Source: Anopheles merus (lineage: Eukaryota > Arthropoda > Insecta > Diptera > Culicidae). Taken from it: a stretch of 64,000 bases of DNA. The stretch is taken from positions 7,136,768-7,200,767 of the forward strand of contig NC_054083.1 in the NCBI RefSeq assembly GCF_017562075.2, written 5' to 3'. The notes under the pieces were generated by a model. It ran no database searches, was not told the origin of the DNA, and was given only the letters and a program-made list of their open reading frames with translations. Positions 39,701 to 56,680 of the stretch are shown here, piece after piece (positions within the stretch are counted from its first letter, which is position 1; every line of letters starts with the position of its first letter). Position numbers and translations under genes: made by a program.

Positions 39701-40034
39701 CTAAGTAAGCATACTTCGGCCTCCGCCGGCTGTGTTAGGATGGCTTGCAGTTCGTTATTATCGTGTGCATTGATTTGATTCACCTTTGTGTTTTGAATAC
39801 CATGGCCAGTTGGAAGCTTCAGCCGGGAAAGAAGCCAATTCTGGAAGATGTTTTGATGCGTTATAAAATTTTGCTATTCATTGGCAACTTTTCCGCTTGC
39901 TAATGCTTCACCTTGAAAGCTTGAGTTTGTTGAAGATCTTCTTCCTCGTGATTGACTTCGCATGTTGGATGATTGTGCTCCGTATCCGATCGAACTGATC
40001 TAGGACTATGAATTAAGTACAGCGGAGTGGGCAT
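27460..40034 (-). CDS. TrpA1: TRPA1 cation channel, 14 coding exons
   Basis: Ankyrin-rich TRP channel that in insects senses heat and reactive irritants at the neuronal plasma membrane. Exons, 5' to 3' on the minus strand: 40034-39912, 39840-39676, 35568-35321, 34224-34029, 33939-32833, 32654-32340, 32182-32072 (or 31565-31458), 30601-30404, 30307-29885, 28724-28608, 28541-28379, 28310-28032, 27957-27827, 27630-27460. They total 3747 nt, in phase throughout, 1248 aa. An in-frame TAA precedes ATG 40034. Ankyrin repeats fill exons 3-6 (GRTAAHQAAARN, GNTPLHTAVEN, GRTALHLAAIYDN and many more in the 1107-bp exon). TM1 is NLLFYSVFLFFVTLF; TM2-4 lie in 30307-29885; TM5 in 28724-28608; a pore helix with MLGEMDF in 28541-28379; TM6 is MILMPILLMNLLIGLAVGDI. 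A C-terminal coiled-coil-like exon and a basic tail follow. Splice sites are canonical. Orthology is clear; mosquito and fly orthologues make alternative N termini as here. Confidence 0.96.
27659..27777. repeat. (GA)n followed by (GT)n in the last TrpA1 intron
   Basis: Compound microsatellite lying between the exons at 27460-27630 and 27827-27957: GA units to about 27740, then GT units to about 27777. Confidence 0.95.
31458..31565 (-). CDS. TrpA1: TrpA1 alternative exon b (36 codons)
   Basis: 108-nt phase-0 exon beginning IKYSFHAYQKSQEGIAEMRK and ending LHVVN before a GTGAGT donor, with a ttag acceptor. It shares only the I(K/R)YSF start with exon a 0.5 kb upstream. Both splice in phase 0 to the flanking exons, the arrangement of the mutually exclusive linker exons described for Drosophila TrpA1. 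Joint inclusion would also stay in frame. Confidence 0.85.
32072..32182 (-). CDS. TrpA1: TrpA1 alternative exon a (37 codons)
   Basis: 111-nt phase-0 exon beginning IRYSFSCLQCPALYAQMDAR and ending in IPLPALN, between cag acceptor and GTAAGC donor. It encodes the linker between the last ankyrin repeats and TM1. It is one of a pair with 31458-31565. Confidence 0.88.
36332..36487. mobile_element. hAT-like MITE with GC-rich internal repeats in a TrpA1 intron
   Basis: Ends TAGTGATGGGC and (reverse complement) TAGTGATGAGC. Flanking 8-mers ATGCCAAC (36324-36331) and ATGCCACC (36488-36495) match at 7 of 8 positions. The 156-bp body consists of GAAGCCGGCTCCGAAGCCG-type units. Ends and internal style match the larger element at 22260-23016, so the two are probably one family. 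Confidence 0.75.
37062..37229 (-). CDS. TrpA1: Alternative first coding exon of TrpA1
   Basis: A minus-strand exon inside the large second intron encoding FTIATPLKIPVNWSRVLRLQ and SARINAEEVLQ, ending CAG|GTTACT in phase 0, so it can join the ankyrin exon at 35568 (AAEAGNLEEF) in place of the two upstream exons. The Pro-Leu..Trp-(Ala/Ser)-Arg-(Ile/Val)-Leu-Arg pattern matches the second N terminus known for insect TRPA1. ATGs at 37229, 37214 and 37187 are in frame; which is used cannot be decided, so the isoform has about 1194-1208 aa. It implies an internal promoter upstream of about 37230. The donor GTTACT is weak. In flies and mosquitoes such isoforms differ in heat sensitivity. Confidence 0.8.
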
Positions 40035-40334
40035 CGTTTTTTGAAGTGAGCAATGCTCTTACGCGTCATACAAAACTTTTAACATTTGACAAATAGCTGT
40101 GGTAGGTAAAATGTTTACAAAAATAGCAGTTATTCCATTGATTACATATGTCCGAATATTCACATACATGAAATGTACTGTTTTATTGTTTCAATAATGA
40201 TAGCGAAATATTATTTTTGGGGGGGTATACAGTCAGCATGTTCATAGTATTTACATTTTCGTTTAATTTTTCGGAACGGATATTTAAAAAAAAGCTTTTC
40301 AAAAATTCTAAAAAATATTTTAATATATAATTTC

Positions 40335-40480
40335 TTCTATTTGGCGTTACGTCCTACGCGGACATGCCGGCATATACAGGTTTTCGAGACTTAATTCATT
40401 ACCACGCAGCCGGATAGTCAATCTTTGCTACGGGGGGACGATCCATTAGGGGCTTGAACCCATGCCGGGCATAATATATA
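40335..40480 (-). mobile_element. tRNA-related SINE fragment
   Basis: On the minus strand there is a B-box-like GGTTCAAGCCC followed by GATCGTCCCCCC, a GACTATCCGGC segment and GACGTAACGCC. Layout matches the SINE at 57127-57327 (B box, then a 'gactatcc' block), but the A box and tail are not clear. Confidence 0.5.
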
Positions 40481-42836
40481 ACAATCAGCCCTATTAATTC
40501 GAATAAATTAACATTTTCATTAGGATTTGTTTATTATCATTGTCTAAATAATTTTGAGTAATTAATTTTAGAAATTTGAATCCAACTATTAATAAAAATT
40601 GGATTGAAAAGTTTCAGTACAGTCATTGTTTGATTTAACCAATACCTTACAGTCAGGGTGACCAGCATTTTTCCGAGTTCTTCCTGAATTCAAAGATTCT
40701 GCGACTTCAAAATATCACAATTCCGTTATCATCTTTTTGTTCCCTCAATACTATACAAATGTATCATAGCAATTAACGATTTGGACTTAAATCAAGGACT
40801 TCTTTGAAAATTTGATTCATTAAACCGAAGGACATTACAATACAGATGAATAGATAAGTATGTGTCCATTTGTATAAATTGCAGCACACAACTTCAATTC
40901 AAATGATTGTCAATTTTATTCAATCTTGAAAACATATGTGCATGAGTTTGATAGCTGTTAGTTTAATTGATTATTAAATATATGTACGATTTTGAGTGAG
41001 GCAACTTCTGTAATTTTGCAGTAAAGTATTAGTTTTGTTAGTTTAAACGTTGCCGTAGCGGCACAATCGAAACACAAAACTGCGGACACCTGAAAGAGGT
41101 GGGATTTCCAGAAAAATCCATAAAAAAACATGGATCGAGATTACAGAAGCAGATGCGTTCTCTAAGAAACATGTGTGCCATATAATTTAGATAAAAATGG
41201 ACATTTTAAACTAAAAAATAATAATTGGGTAAAAAATAGTTTTTGATACAGGGACAAAAATGTATCCATCCAACTAATACAACATCCTTTTTTGTTACAA
41301 TGAGTGAGAAATCCAGTGGAGTACGATTTTCTTACAGGTCTCCTTCATATCGTCGCACTTTTAGTCCACTATTTGAATCACATTAAACAAAATAACACAA
41401 AAAATAGTAGAACATACAAGACGATTATATATCTCCTATAAATTCAAATAAAAAAAGTGATACAGTAAAGTTAACAATGTTTGTACCAGAAAGGTTCGTA
41501 AGCTTTTATGACACATCATTTTACAATCAGATAACCTAAATTTAACTGATATCATATCTTGCAGGCATGATTTGATTTTGTTTACTAGTCCATGATGAGA
41601 CCAGCAATTAAGCTATTTATTTTACAGGTCCACCATTTTGTAGTGATACATCGATATTTTATAACTGTGGCTCATCTCGAACTTAATAATTGTATCTCAA
41701 ATCACAATTTTTCATTACTTTATTCATGAAATTGTTCACTCAAACCATTATGTTTGAACATTACTTTAACGCAATTCGTAATGTCATGGTCAAGTTGAAC
41801 GTGAATTAATATTTTCACTATTGCATTACTGGACGCAATTATTTGAATGTTTTTTTTTTGTGATTCAATTTAATTGCCGTTTTATTCCGGCTAGTAATTA
41901 ATACCACACACGTCACGCTAACTACAGATGTAAATCCTTCGTAAGGAATTGCTGAAACGCACTGCTCAATTAGTATGATTCTGTTTTGCGTTCAAGTTGA
42001 ATCCTTTGTGTAGAGAGGCTTTCATTGCAATATTAAAAGTACACAATTTGTTCAATGAAACCGTAATATTTTGTAAACCAATTTTAACATACGCTTTTTC
42101 AAACTTATTTCAACTACATATTTTCACCAAACGCATTAACACAGGATCTTTATTTTATCCGAAGTAAATCACAGGGGTAATTGCTTAAGTAAATTAAATT
42201 TAACACACGAATGTAAATCATTTATAACGACACAACACTTTAATAACGATTGGATTTAACGATCAACAGTGTAGGAACACTGTAACACCAAACAGCAATT
42301 AAAATCGACATCTTTTCACATAATCCTTGTGTTCTGATCTATCGATGTCCATCGTAGTAATCACAATCATATGTAACTTTACAACACTTTACAACACAAA
42401 GCTTCAGTATCATTACAGCAAAGGTTTATATTCTGGTTGTTCCAAGTTGATACGATATCATCCATGCACTCCTCTCACACGTTCAGCTTGCCCAACGGCT
42501 GACGGAATACTGTTGCAACAGCACCGGAACGAGTTAAATTAAGCAAATGATTAGAGCGAGGCGAGAAAGTGCCAGTCTTCTGCAATAATCCACACAGGGG
42601 ACAGGAAACAGTTGGCTCGGTGTGTGTGCGTAGCAATGTGGGGAAAACAAAACTAGTGGAAACCCCTCCTCACTCGAGGGTGGGTCGAATGGTGGCCATT
42701 CTTTGGAGGGCAAACATACAGCGATGAAAATGTGGTACAGCGTGGTTAAAGCTTCATACTGACGTACCCGCCCATTCGCACGTTATACTCTGTGCTGACG
42801 TGTTATGGTTAACATTTCACAGCCCAGATACTGTTG

Positions 42837-42872
42837 ATTCCTCCGTGGCTGGGGAGAGTCGCGCGGAGGAAT
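42837..42872. other. Perfect 9-bp inverted repeat in a GC-rich patch
   Basis: ATTCCTCCG (42837-42845) and CGGAGGAAT (42864-42872) form a hairpin with an 18-nt GC-rich loop, inside the GC-rich 42540-42900 block between two genes. It may be a regulatory element, possibly of the distal TrpA1 promoter; no function is shown by sequence. Confidence 0.4.
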
Positions 42873-44095
42873 AGTCATGGAAGATAAACCATACGCGTCG
42901 CAAAGAAAACATCATTTAGCGCCTGCTGCTACAAAATCGTTTTGCTGTCTATATTCCTCGCCAAGTTGAATGGCTGGGTTAGATGAAGTACATAGATTAA
43001 TGATTGCGATAAGAGTGCGAACATTGGAATCCCAACGAACGCCTTGAATTCACCATCGAAACCATCGTTTGATTAGTGCTTTTGCTGAAGTAAGGTTTCC
43101 TTCTAACGAGCTACATGAAAACAGTGGTTGACGTTATCACATGCAGGACATTCAAGCGAATGAGTTGAATTTCAACACAAACCCTGAAGCTGCCGTTAAT
43201 TTTGTTTGCTTGAGACGGAAATGGTGAAATTATTTATAACACTCAATAAATGACCCATCCTTCTATGATAAAACCTGAAGCTTTTTTATATTTTAATTGC
43301 TTTGAAATAAAAGAAAAAAAAATGAAACGTCATCAACCATTTTAGCATCATGCAATCGACCGAAAGCAGCCTGATTCACGGACGGTCCACTTGCACATCG
43401 ATACCGCATGGAGTGTTTCGCGCCAATTGTATCCATTTATCAAAGTAACATTTCGCTGTCTATTCCCAAACGAACGTTCTCTGTTGTGTTGTTGGATCTT
43501 ATCGGTCATTATTTTAATGGGTCCCAGGATAGTTCAGTTCCCGCCAGTGCACATTACGCCGTTTTTGGTTTCATTCGAATCATCCTGCAATGGGTGTAAC
43601 TTGTTGCATGTGGCTTCACCCATATTACAGCGTATAAGTTGTTCAATCTGTCGTCGTTTTCATGCTAAACTAACGGCGAGCTTACACACTAACATTTACT
43701 ACGAAACACAGCGTATAAAGGGTGTCTACAATCCTGATTTACCGTGCCTATTTTCCTACTACATAAAAATCGATTTTTTGTTCAAAGAGCTAAACAATTT
43801 CATGAGTGCAGTCAGTTATTTTTGCCATGTAATATGAAACTTTTGGGCGTGTGAAAAACGCCGTTAGCCGAAAAAGCAAGGTAAATCAAATATGAACTGG
43901 CTCCGGTGAATGACAATACAAACACAATGAATATGTATCATATATAAGGGTTATAAAGTTGGATCATTTTCATTTACTACACACAAAATGGGCAATATAT
44001 AAGTAATATTGTGAGCAACAATTTAAGTTATCAATATTTTAATTAAAGATTAAAAAAAAATAATCAATTATATACATACATTATTTTTACCCAAG

Positions 44096-51063
<6,968 letters not shown>

Positions 51064-51480
51064 CTTGAAACATGTGGTTTGTAAGCAAATTTCACATGGA
51101 ATGTTTGCTGCGATCGATGGATATTTTGTGTTGCCATAGACACAATGCAACCATGCTCGCTTATCTTGTCTTGCTATACTGGCTTGTTTTGCCAACGGAT
51201 CGAAATTGCAGACTCAGGCGACAACACAACATTTCACATACTGTATTGTGCAGTATTGCACATGACTGATGTATTTTATACAATTTGTTATTTTTTCCGC
51301 TCTTTTATATTCCCTTCTTCCTAAATCAATTCTGGAATCCTGCTTTCATTATGAGGTTGTATAATCAATTTTATAATCTTTTATAATTCTTAACTGGATG
51401 TGGTGTCCGGAATTGAAAACTCGTCGTAAAGTTTTGACTTTTTTGTTAGAATTTCGTTAACATAACATGCAAAGTATTAT

Positions 51481-51911
51481 CACCGACAAACCGACGTGAC
51501 ACTTCGAACAAAATGAGCTTCAAAAGTTGTCTCCTTATTTCAAATGAAAATACGTTAAACACTAGCGCCATCTCTATAATGATTCGCTTACTACACTGAC
51601 ACGGAGAAGAAACTGCTAAATCCCCTTTTTGTTTTTCTTCGCAAATTCCAATGCGTATTGTTTTATGTATTTCTCACATCTTTTACATTGATTTGGAAAC
51701 TTATAAAATGATGTTCCCGGGTGTTTTGTCCAATAATTCTCACAAAATTATGCCTCACACTTCCTTCGCCATTTGTATTTAGAAAAGTTGTTTACATCGA
51801 AGCAGCAGTGAACAGAGCTTACTTTGACAGAAGTGTTCGCCTCACTGGTAAATGACAGTACTTTCGTGTGGGACACTTTTGTAACGCCAGTGTCACGTCG
51901 GTTTGTCGGTG
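51481..51911. mobile_element. TIR element with 23-bp perfect inverted repeats and 7-bp TSD, upstream of the ferlin gene
   Basis: The 23-bp arms at 51481-51503 and 51889-51911 are perfect reverse complements, starting CACCGACAAACCGACG. GTATTAT is repeated directly on both sides (51474-51480 and 51912-51918). The 431-bp body has no coding capacity and includes a TAGCGCCATCTC motif. TSD length (7-8 bp) suggests a hAT-like or related superfamily, but the ends lack the usual hAT pattern, so the class is open. Its left arm recurs in the duplicated copy at 63827. Confidence 0.8.
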
Positions 51912-52125
51912 GTATTATTGCTCACCTTTTTCTTGCTTGCATAGCCAAGTAGGTATAATTCTCAAAACTCAGTGTAGCATATCTGGCCAATATATGAATC
52001 TACGATCCAGCGCATTGGTTACCAAAGTACTCCCTTCCGCCATCCGCCTAGGAGCTAAATAATTTTAGGTTTGCGATAATACTGAAATAGTGCACAGCCT
52101 GGTGCTGTGTTTGTGGCTGAATCGA

Positions 52126-52313
52126 AGTTACCACGTTGTAAATATCTTATTAGTATTTGTATAGGTTATTAGATATAGCGTTAAGTAGTATTGCGTTGAT
52201 AGTGTTAGATCTAATTAGAAGTATGCGTGAAACACATATGTAATGGATATTTTTGGTAGAATAAACTCAGTCTGTAAGCAACCTCCGAAGAGAAGCGACT
52301 CGACTCGATAACT
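52126..52313 (+). repeat. 5' LTR of the Ty3/gypsy element
   Basis: 188 bp, AGTTAC...GATAACT. It contains AATAAA near 52260, usable as a poly(A) signal when in the 3' copy. The PBS overlaps its last base. Confidence 0.93.
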
Positions 52314-52330
52314 GGCGCCCGAATTAAAAG
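52313..52330 (+). promoter_or_regulatory. Primer-binding site of the Ty3/gypsy element
   Basis: TGGCGCCCGAATTAAAAG directly after the LTR. The TGGCGCCC core is that of lysine-tRNA-type primers; which tRNA matches best would need the host tRNA set. Confidence 0.7.
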
Positions 52331-52557
52331 AAAAAAATTAGTAAACGTATAAGCTCCTAGTACTGGAGTGAAGCTACCTATAGCTGTCTTTGTTCAACCA
52401 GAGAATACGACACCCAGCCTTAGAGCTATTGCCTTCCAACTGGTGATTTGCGGTGTTGTAGCGCGAATAGGTGCACTAATTTATTCATCGTGAAAGACCG
52501 TTCGATCATTTTTTTTGTAATCTACGTCTACCTAGTTAGAATCTAGTTAGAAAAAAA

Positions 52558-53403
52558 ATGGAACAACGCCAAGAAGAAATGAAATTCTTCATACAAATGG
52601 GACAGGTCCCTGACATCCTTAAAATGTTGCCGGAATTTGACGGTAACCCGAAACATCTCAACACCTGGGTTGAGGATGTCGACGGAATATACAACTACTA
52701 TTCCGCATTTGCAAATTGCCCGACGCAATTTGGAATAATAGAACGTACAGTGCGTAGAAAAATAATTGGTGCGGCATCGGACGCTTTACATGCCAGTAAT
52801 GTAGGATTTGATTGGTCAGCAATCAAAGAAGTGTTGGTGAAGAAGTTCAGTGATCGTCGTGATTTGATGAGTTTAGATTACGAACTTACTACAATTAAGC
52901 GTAAGAACTATGAAAATATCGAATTATACTTCGGTAGAGTGAACGAACTTCTTACATTTATTACAAACCACATTCAAAATAATGTTAAGTATAATTCTCC
53001 TAACCATGCGTTTTTAGATTATTTTAAAGATAAAGCCGTAGATAGTTTTATAAGGGGATTAAATAGTGACTTAGGAATATTAGTTAAAACAGCTGCGCCA
53101 GACAGCTTGAATAAGGCATATGAACTTTGTGTAGAGCTCGAAAAATTACGAAAAGGTACATCGGCACAAGGTTTCCTACCAACACAAAAGTTCCCTCCGA
53201 AACAAAAACCGCACGCACCAATACCGAGCGAAACGCACACGCGTCAAGAGCCGATGGAAGTAGATCGTACCATGCGTACACATTTGCATTATCAAAACCG
53301 GCCGGCTCAAGCTTACGCTCACCAAGAGAATGATAGCACGGCAGCTCAGTGTAGCCCAACTTTTTTTGGGACAGGCTCCAATACCAACAGCCTGTCAAGG
53401 TAA
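52558..53403 (+). CDS. Gag-like protein of the Ty3/gypsy element, 281 aa
   Basis: Structural protein expected to form the retrotransposon particle. ATG 52558 follows an A-run. The N-terminal two thirds is helical and charged, as in Ty3/gypsy capsids (FDGNPKHLNTWVEDVDGIYN, KKFSDRRDLMSLDYEL, ELYFGRVNELLTF). The C-terminal part is Pro/Lys/Gln-rich with PMEVDRTM. No CCHC zinc knuckle is present, a feature shared with several gypsy-group Gags. The frame ends TAA at 53401-53403. The pol frame is -1 relative to gag and overlaps it, so Pol is probably made by frameshifting; seven T residues (53361-53367) sit in the right register for a slip. Confidence 0.88.
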   Translation: MEQRQEEMKFFIQMGQVPDILKMLPEFDGNPKHLNTWVEDVDGIYNYYSAFANCPTQFGIIERTVRRKIIGAASDALHASNVGFDWSAIKEVLVKKFSDRRDLMSLDYELTTIKRKNYENIELYFGRVNELLTFITNHIQNNVKYNSPNHAFLDYFKDKAVDSFIRGLNSDLGILVKTAAPDSLNKAYELCVELEKLRKGTSAQGFLPTQKFPPKQKPHAPIPSETHTRQEPMEVDRTMRTHLHYQNRPAQAYAHQENDSTAAQCSPTFFGTGSNTNSLSR

Positions 53404-53417
53404 AAAACACTGGGTTA

Positions 53418-56400
53418 GTGTTGCCGTTTATTAAAGTGCCTACAGAACATGGTTTTATTAAACTCCTAGTCGATAGTGGTGCAAATATAAACATTATTTC
53501 GGAGAAGTGGGCAAATGTGATAGGGAGTGAAACAGTTAGAAGTGAAACAAAACAGTTTAAAAGTGTTGCCGGGATAGGAAGTGCTTCGCAAGTAGTTTTT
53601 CTTGATATTTTCTCTCCAGTGCTAGAAACAAAATATAAATTTGTGGTGTACAACTTTCACGACTTTTTTGATGGCATAATTGGGACTGAAATAGTATTTG
53701 CACACAATATCAATTTAATTACACGTGCCCGAGAGATCGAACTCACAAAGCCGGACAATAGCAAGTATAAAATACCACTGCATTTCTATTATCCGAAAAA
53801 AATGTGTCGTGAGTATAGTAGTGTGACAATCGATCAGATACTTGACGTAGAATCTAACACACACATCGCACACCTAACAAGAGAAGAGCGAGAATCTCTC
53901 GTTACAGTTCTTAACCAACACAGTCATGCTTTTCACGATACAGACTCAAAGCTGACGTGTACCACTAATGTCGAATGTCGAATAAGAACCACAGATGATG
54001 CACCGGTGTACCAAAAAAGCTATCCCTACCCCGTCGCTTATAAAAACGAAGTGGAACAGCAAATTTCAAAGATGTTAGCGGACGGTATTATTCGTCCTTC
54101 ACGATCCGCCTGGAACTCGCCACTTTGGGTCGTTCAAAAAAAGGGAAACAGTGAATGTTCTGACGGAGAGAAAAAGTTACGATTAGTGATCGATTATAGG
54201 CGTCTTAATCAGAAAACCATCTCTGAAAAATACCCTATCCCAGACATACAAAATATTCTTGACCAGTTAGGTGGGAATAAATATTTCACTACACTCGACC
54301 TTGCTTCTAGTTTCCATCAAATTAAGGTCAATGATCTCGACATAGAAAAAACAGCATTCTCTGTTAATAGCGGAAAGTATGAGTTTTTACGAATGCCATT
54401 TGGCTTGAAAAATGCGCCAGCCATTTTCCAACGTGCAATAGACGATGTGTTTCGTGAACACATAGGAAAAATTTGCTATGTCTACATAGACGATCTTGTG
54501 GTTTTTGGACGCAATTTAACCGAACATATCCACAACTTAAAAGTAATTTTGTCCACTTTGGAAGAAGCGAATCTTAAAGTTCAGCTACAAAAATCGAAAT
54601 TTCTTTGTCAAAGTGTGGAATATCTCGGTTATATAATTACGTTGGATGGAATAAGACCTAACCAAGCTAAGATATTGACCATAAAAAACTGGCCAAAACC
54701 AACTAACACAAAGGAATTAAGAAGTTTTTTAGGCATGGTCGGCTACTATCGACGGTTTATCAAAGGGTATGCTGATCTAACTAAACCCTTGTCTAACCAT
54801 TTACGAGGAAAAAATAATTCTGATTCTTCACCAATCGAACTTACATCAGAAGAGTTAAAATGTTTCGAAAGTATGAAACAGGTAATATCGGGAAACGATA
54901 TTCTTACGTACCCAGACTTCGACAAACCCTTTCTGATAACAACTGATGCCTCTAACTACGCCATAGGCGCCGTGCTCAGTCAAGGTGAAGTGGGGAAGGA
55001 TAAACCAATACATTTTGCCTCGCGAACGCTTAACAAAAGAGAAGAAAATTTTTCAGCGACTGAAAAAGAGATGTTAGCAATTTATTGGTCGCTGAAAGTT
55101 TTTCGAAACTACATCTACGGTCAAAAGTTTAAAATCATAACAGACCATCAGCCTCTAACATTTTCACTATCGTCAAAAAACGTCAATACCAAACTAAAGC
55201 GCTGGAAATCTTACTTAGAGGAACACGACTACGAAATGGTGTATACACCTGGTAAAAATAACGTGGTTGCCGACGCGCTCAGTCGCGTTCAGATATTTAG
55301 CCTAACGTCAACTCAGCATTCTGCTGAAGAAGACAGCTCAGACATGATTGAATGTACAGAAGCTCCTCTTAACGCTTTCAAGCTTCAAATAGTGTTAGAG
55401 AAGGATGCTAATGAGGATATTCTAGTTTCCTATCCTTTTCCCGGGTTCAAAAAAGTAATAATTAGAATGCACAATTTTACAGAACAGTCTCTTACGGATA
55501 TTATTAAGAAATACTTCATTCCTAATAAATTAACCGGTTTGAATTGTTCAGAAGAAATCCTAGGAAAATTTCAAAATATCTTCAAAGAATATTCAAGCAC
55601 AAGAATGTATAAGATACGTTTCACGCAAAATATTTTGAAGGATATTACGAACACAGAAGAACAAGAAAACATTATACAAGTTGAACACGAAAGGGCCCAT
55701 CGAGGCATAGAGGAAAACAAACGTAAAATTTTGAGGAAATTTTATTTTCCCAAAATGACACAAAAAATTAGAAATTTCATTAAAGTTTGCGATGCGTGCA
55801 ATACATGCAAATATGATAGGCGACCATTGAAAGTACAATTGCAGGAAACACCTATACCAAACCATCCTTTTGAGATTTTGCACTTGGACATATACCAGAT
55901 AGACGGGGAAAGCTTTCTTTCAAGTGTTGATAAATTTTCGAAATTTGGAAGAATGATCCCCATTAAATCAAAACAAACGATTCATATTAGAAAAGCTTTC
56001 GAACAAACAATTACATCATATATAATTCCATCTATTGTAGTAACGGATAACGAGAAATCTTTTCTATCAGCAGAAATTCGAGGGATAATGCTAGACCTTA
56101 ATATAACAGCTTACATCACACCAAGCAATAAATCTGAGGTTAATGGTCAAGTAGAACGCTTCCATTCTACGATTACCGAAATGTATCGCATACAAAAACG
56201 TCTGCAACCTAACTACTCAACTAAAAGGCGTATGGCGATAGTAGTAGGAAAATACAACGACACTATACATAGTGTAACTAAGAAAACTCCAAAAGAAATC
56301 CTTTTAGGTATTTCTCAAAATCCAGCATCCGTTGAAGAAATTGACGAAGTTAGAAATAGGATTTATGATGAGGTAATTGTACAATTGAAACAAGCTCAAA

Positions 56401-56615
56401 GCAAGCAACAAAAAACTCATAATAAACTAAGGCAAGTACCTCCGCAGTTAGAAGTAGGGCAAGAAATCTTTGTAAAAGATAAAGTCTTCAAGGGGAAAGA
56501 AAAGCCCATATTTAAGAGGAATTTCGTGCAAGATGACAAACGTGTCACTGTTCAAAATGAAAATAACTTTAAAATACACAAAACAAATGTCAAAAACTTA
56601 ATCATCTCCAAATAA
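53418..56615 (+). CDS. Pol polyprotein of the Ty3/gypsy element (protease, RT, RNase H, integrase)
   Basis: The uninterrupted frame has 1065 codons from 53418, and is open further upstream into gag; 53418 is a GTG, so it is probably not initiated there but reached by frameshift. Order of domains: aspartic protease with DSG at about residues 19-21; reverse transcriptase with TTLDLASSFHQIKV and YIDD at about 357-360; RNase H with TTDASNYAIGAVLSQG (about 509) and the TDHQPL and DALSRV segments; integrase with an HHCC finger (HERAHRG.. CDACNTC, about 756-795), catalytic Asp residues in LHLDIY and VTDNEKSF, and Glu in the NGQVERFHS region. This protease-RT-RH-IN order defines Ty3/gypsy. No internal stop or missing catalytic residue was seen, so it may be active. 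Confidence 0.95.
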   Translation: MLPFIKVPTEHGFIKLLVDSGANINIISEKWANVIGSETVRSETKQFKSVAGIGSASQVVFLDIFSPVLETKYKFVVYNFHDFFDGIIGTEIVFAHNINLITRAREIELTKPDNSKYKIPLHFYYPKKMCREYSSVTIDQILDVESNTHIAHLTREERESLVTVLNQHSHAFHDTDSKLTCTTNVECRIRTTDDAPVYQKSYPYPVAYKNEVEQQISKMLADGIIRPSRSAWNSPLWVVQKKGNSECSDGEKKLRLVIDYRRLNQKTISEKYPIPDIQNILDQLGGNKYFTTLDLASSFHQIKVNDLDIEKTAFSVNSGKYEFLRMPFGLKNAPAIFQRAIDDVFREHIGKICYVYIDDLVVFGRNLTEHIHNLKVILSTLEEANLKVQLQKSKFLCQSVEYLGYIITLDGIRPNQAKILTIKNWPKPTNTKELRSFLGMVGYYRRFIKGYADLTKPLSNHLRGKNNSDSSPIELTSEELKCFESMKQVISGNDILTYPDFDKPFLITTDASNYAIGAVLSQGEVGKDKPIHFASRTLNKREENFSATEKEMLAIYWSLKVFRNYIYGQKFKIITDHQPLTFSLSSKNVNTKLKRWKSYLEEHDYEMVYTPGKNNVVADALSRVQIFSLTSTQHSAEEDSSDMIECTEAPLNAFKLQIVLEKDANEDILVSYPFPGFKKVIIRMHNFTEQSLTDIIKKYFIPNKLTGLNCSEEILGKFQNIFKEYSSTRMYKIRFTQNILKDITNTEEQENIIQVEHERAHRGIEENKRKILRKFYFPKMTQKIRNFIKVCDACNTCKYDRRPLKVQLQETPIPNHPFEILHLDIYQIDGESFLSSVDKFSKFGRMIPIKSKQTIHIRKAFEQTITSYIIPSIVVTDNEKSFLSAEIRGIMLDLNITAYITPSNKSEVNGQVERFHSTITEMYRIQKRLQPNYSTKRRMAIVVGKYNDTIHSVTKKTPKEILLGISQNPASVEEIDEVRNRIYDEVIVQLKQAQSKQQKTHNKLRQVPPQLEVGQEIFVKDKVFKGKEKPIFKRNFVQDDKRVTVQNENNFKIHKTNVKNLIISK

Positions 56616-56680
56616 CTATATACCGATTTTTTTTTGGCTCTAAAGTTGATTCAGGAGAATCAACACTAGAAGGATGGGGC

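Larger units (their letters stand above)
40035..44095. other. Intergenic region between TrpA1 and the ferlin gene
   Basis: Should contain the TrpA1 distal promoter and 5' UTR and the ferlin 3' UTR. It is AT-rich to about 42530 and then GC-richer at 42540-42900. Open frames at 42327-42542 and 43391-43837 (+) have no family similarity. A SINE-like fragment lies at 40335-40480. Confidence 0.5.

Noticed and set aside
43391..43837. 148-codon plus-strand frame as a gene
   Set aside because: No ATG at the start of the frame, no recognisable domain, AT-rich intergenic composition.
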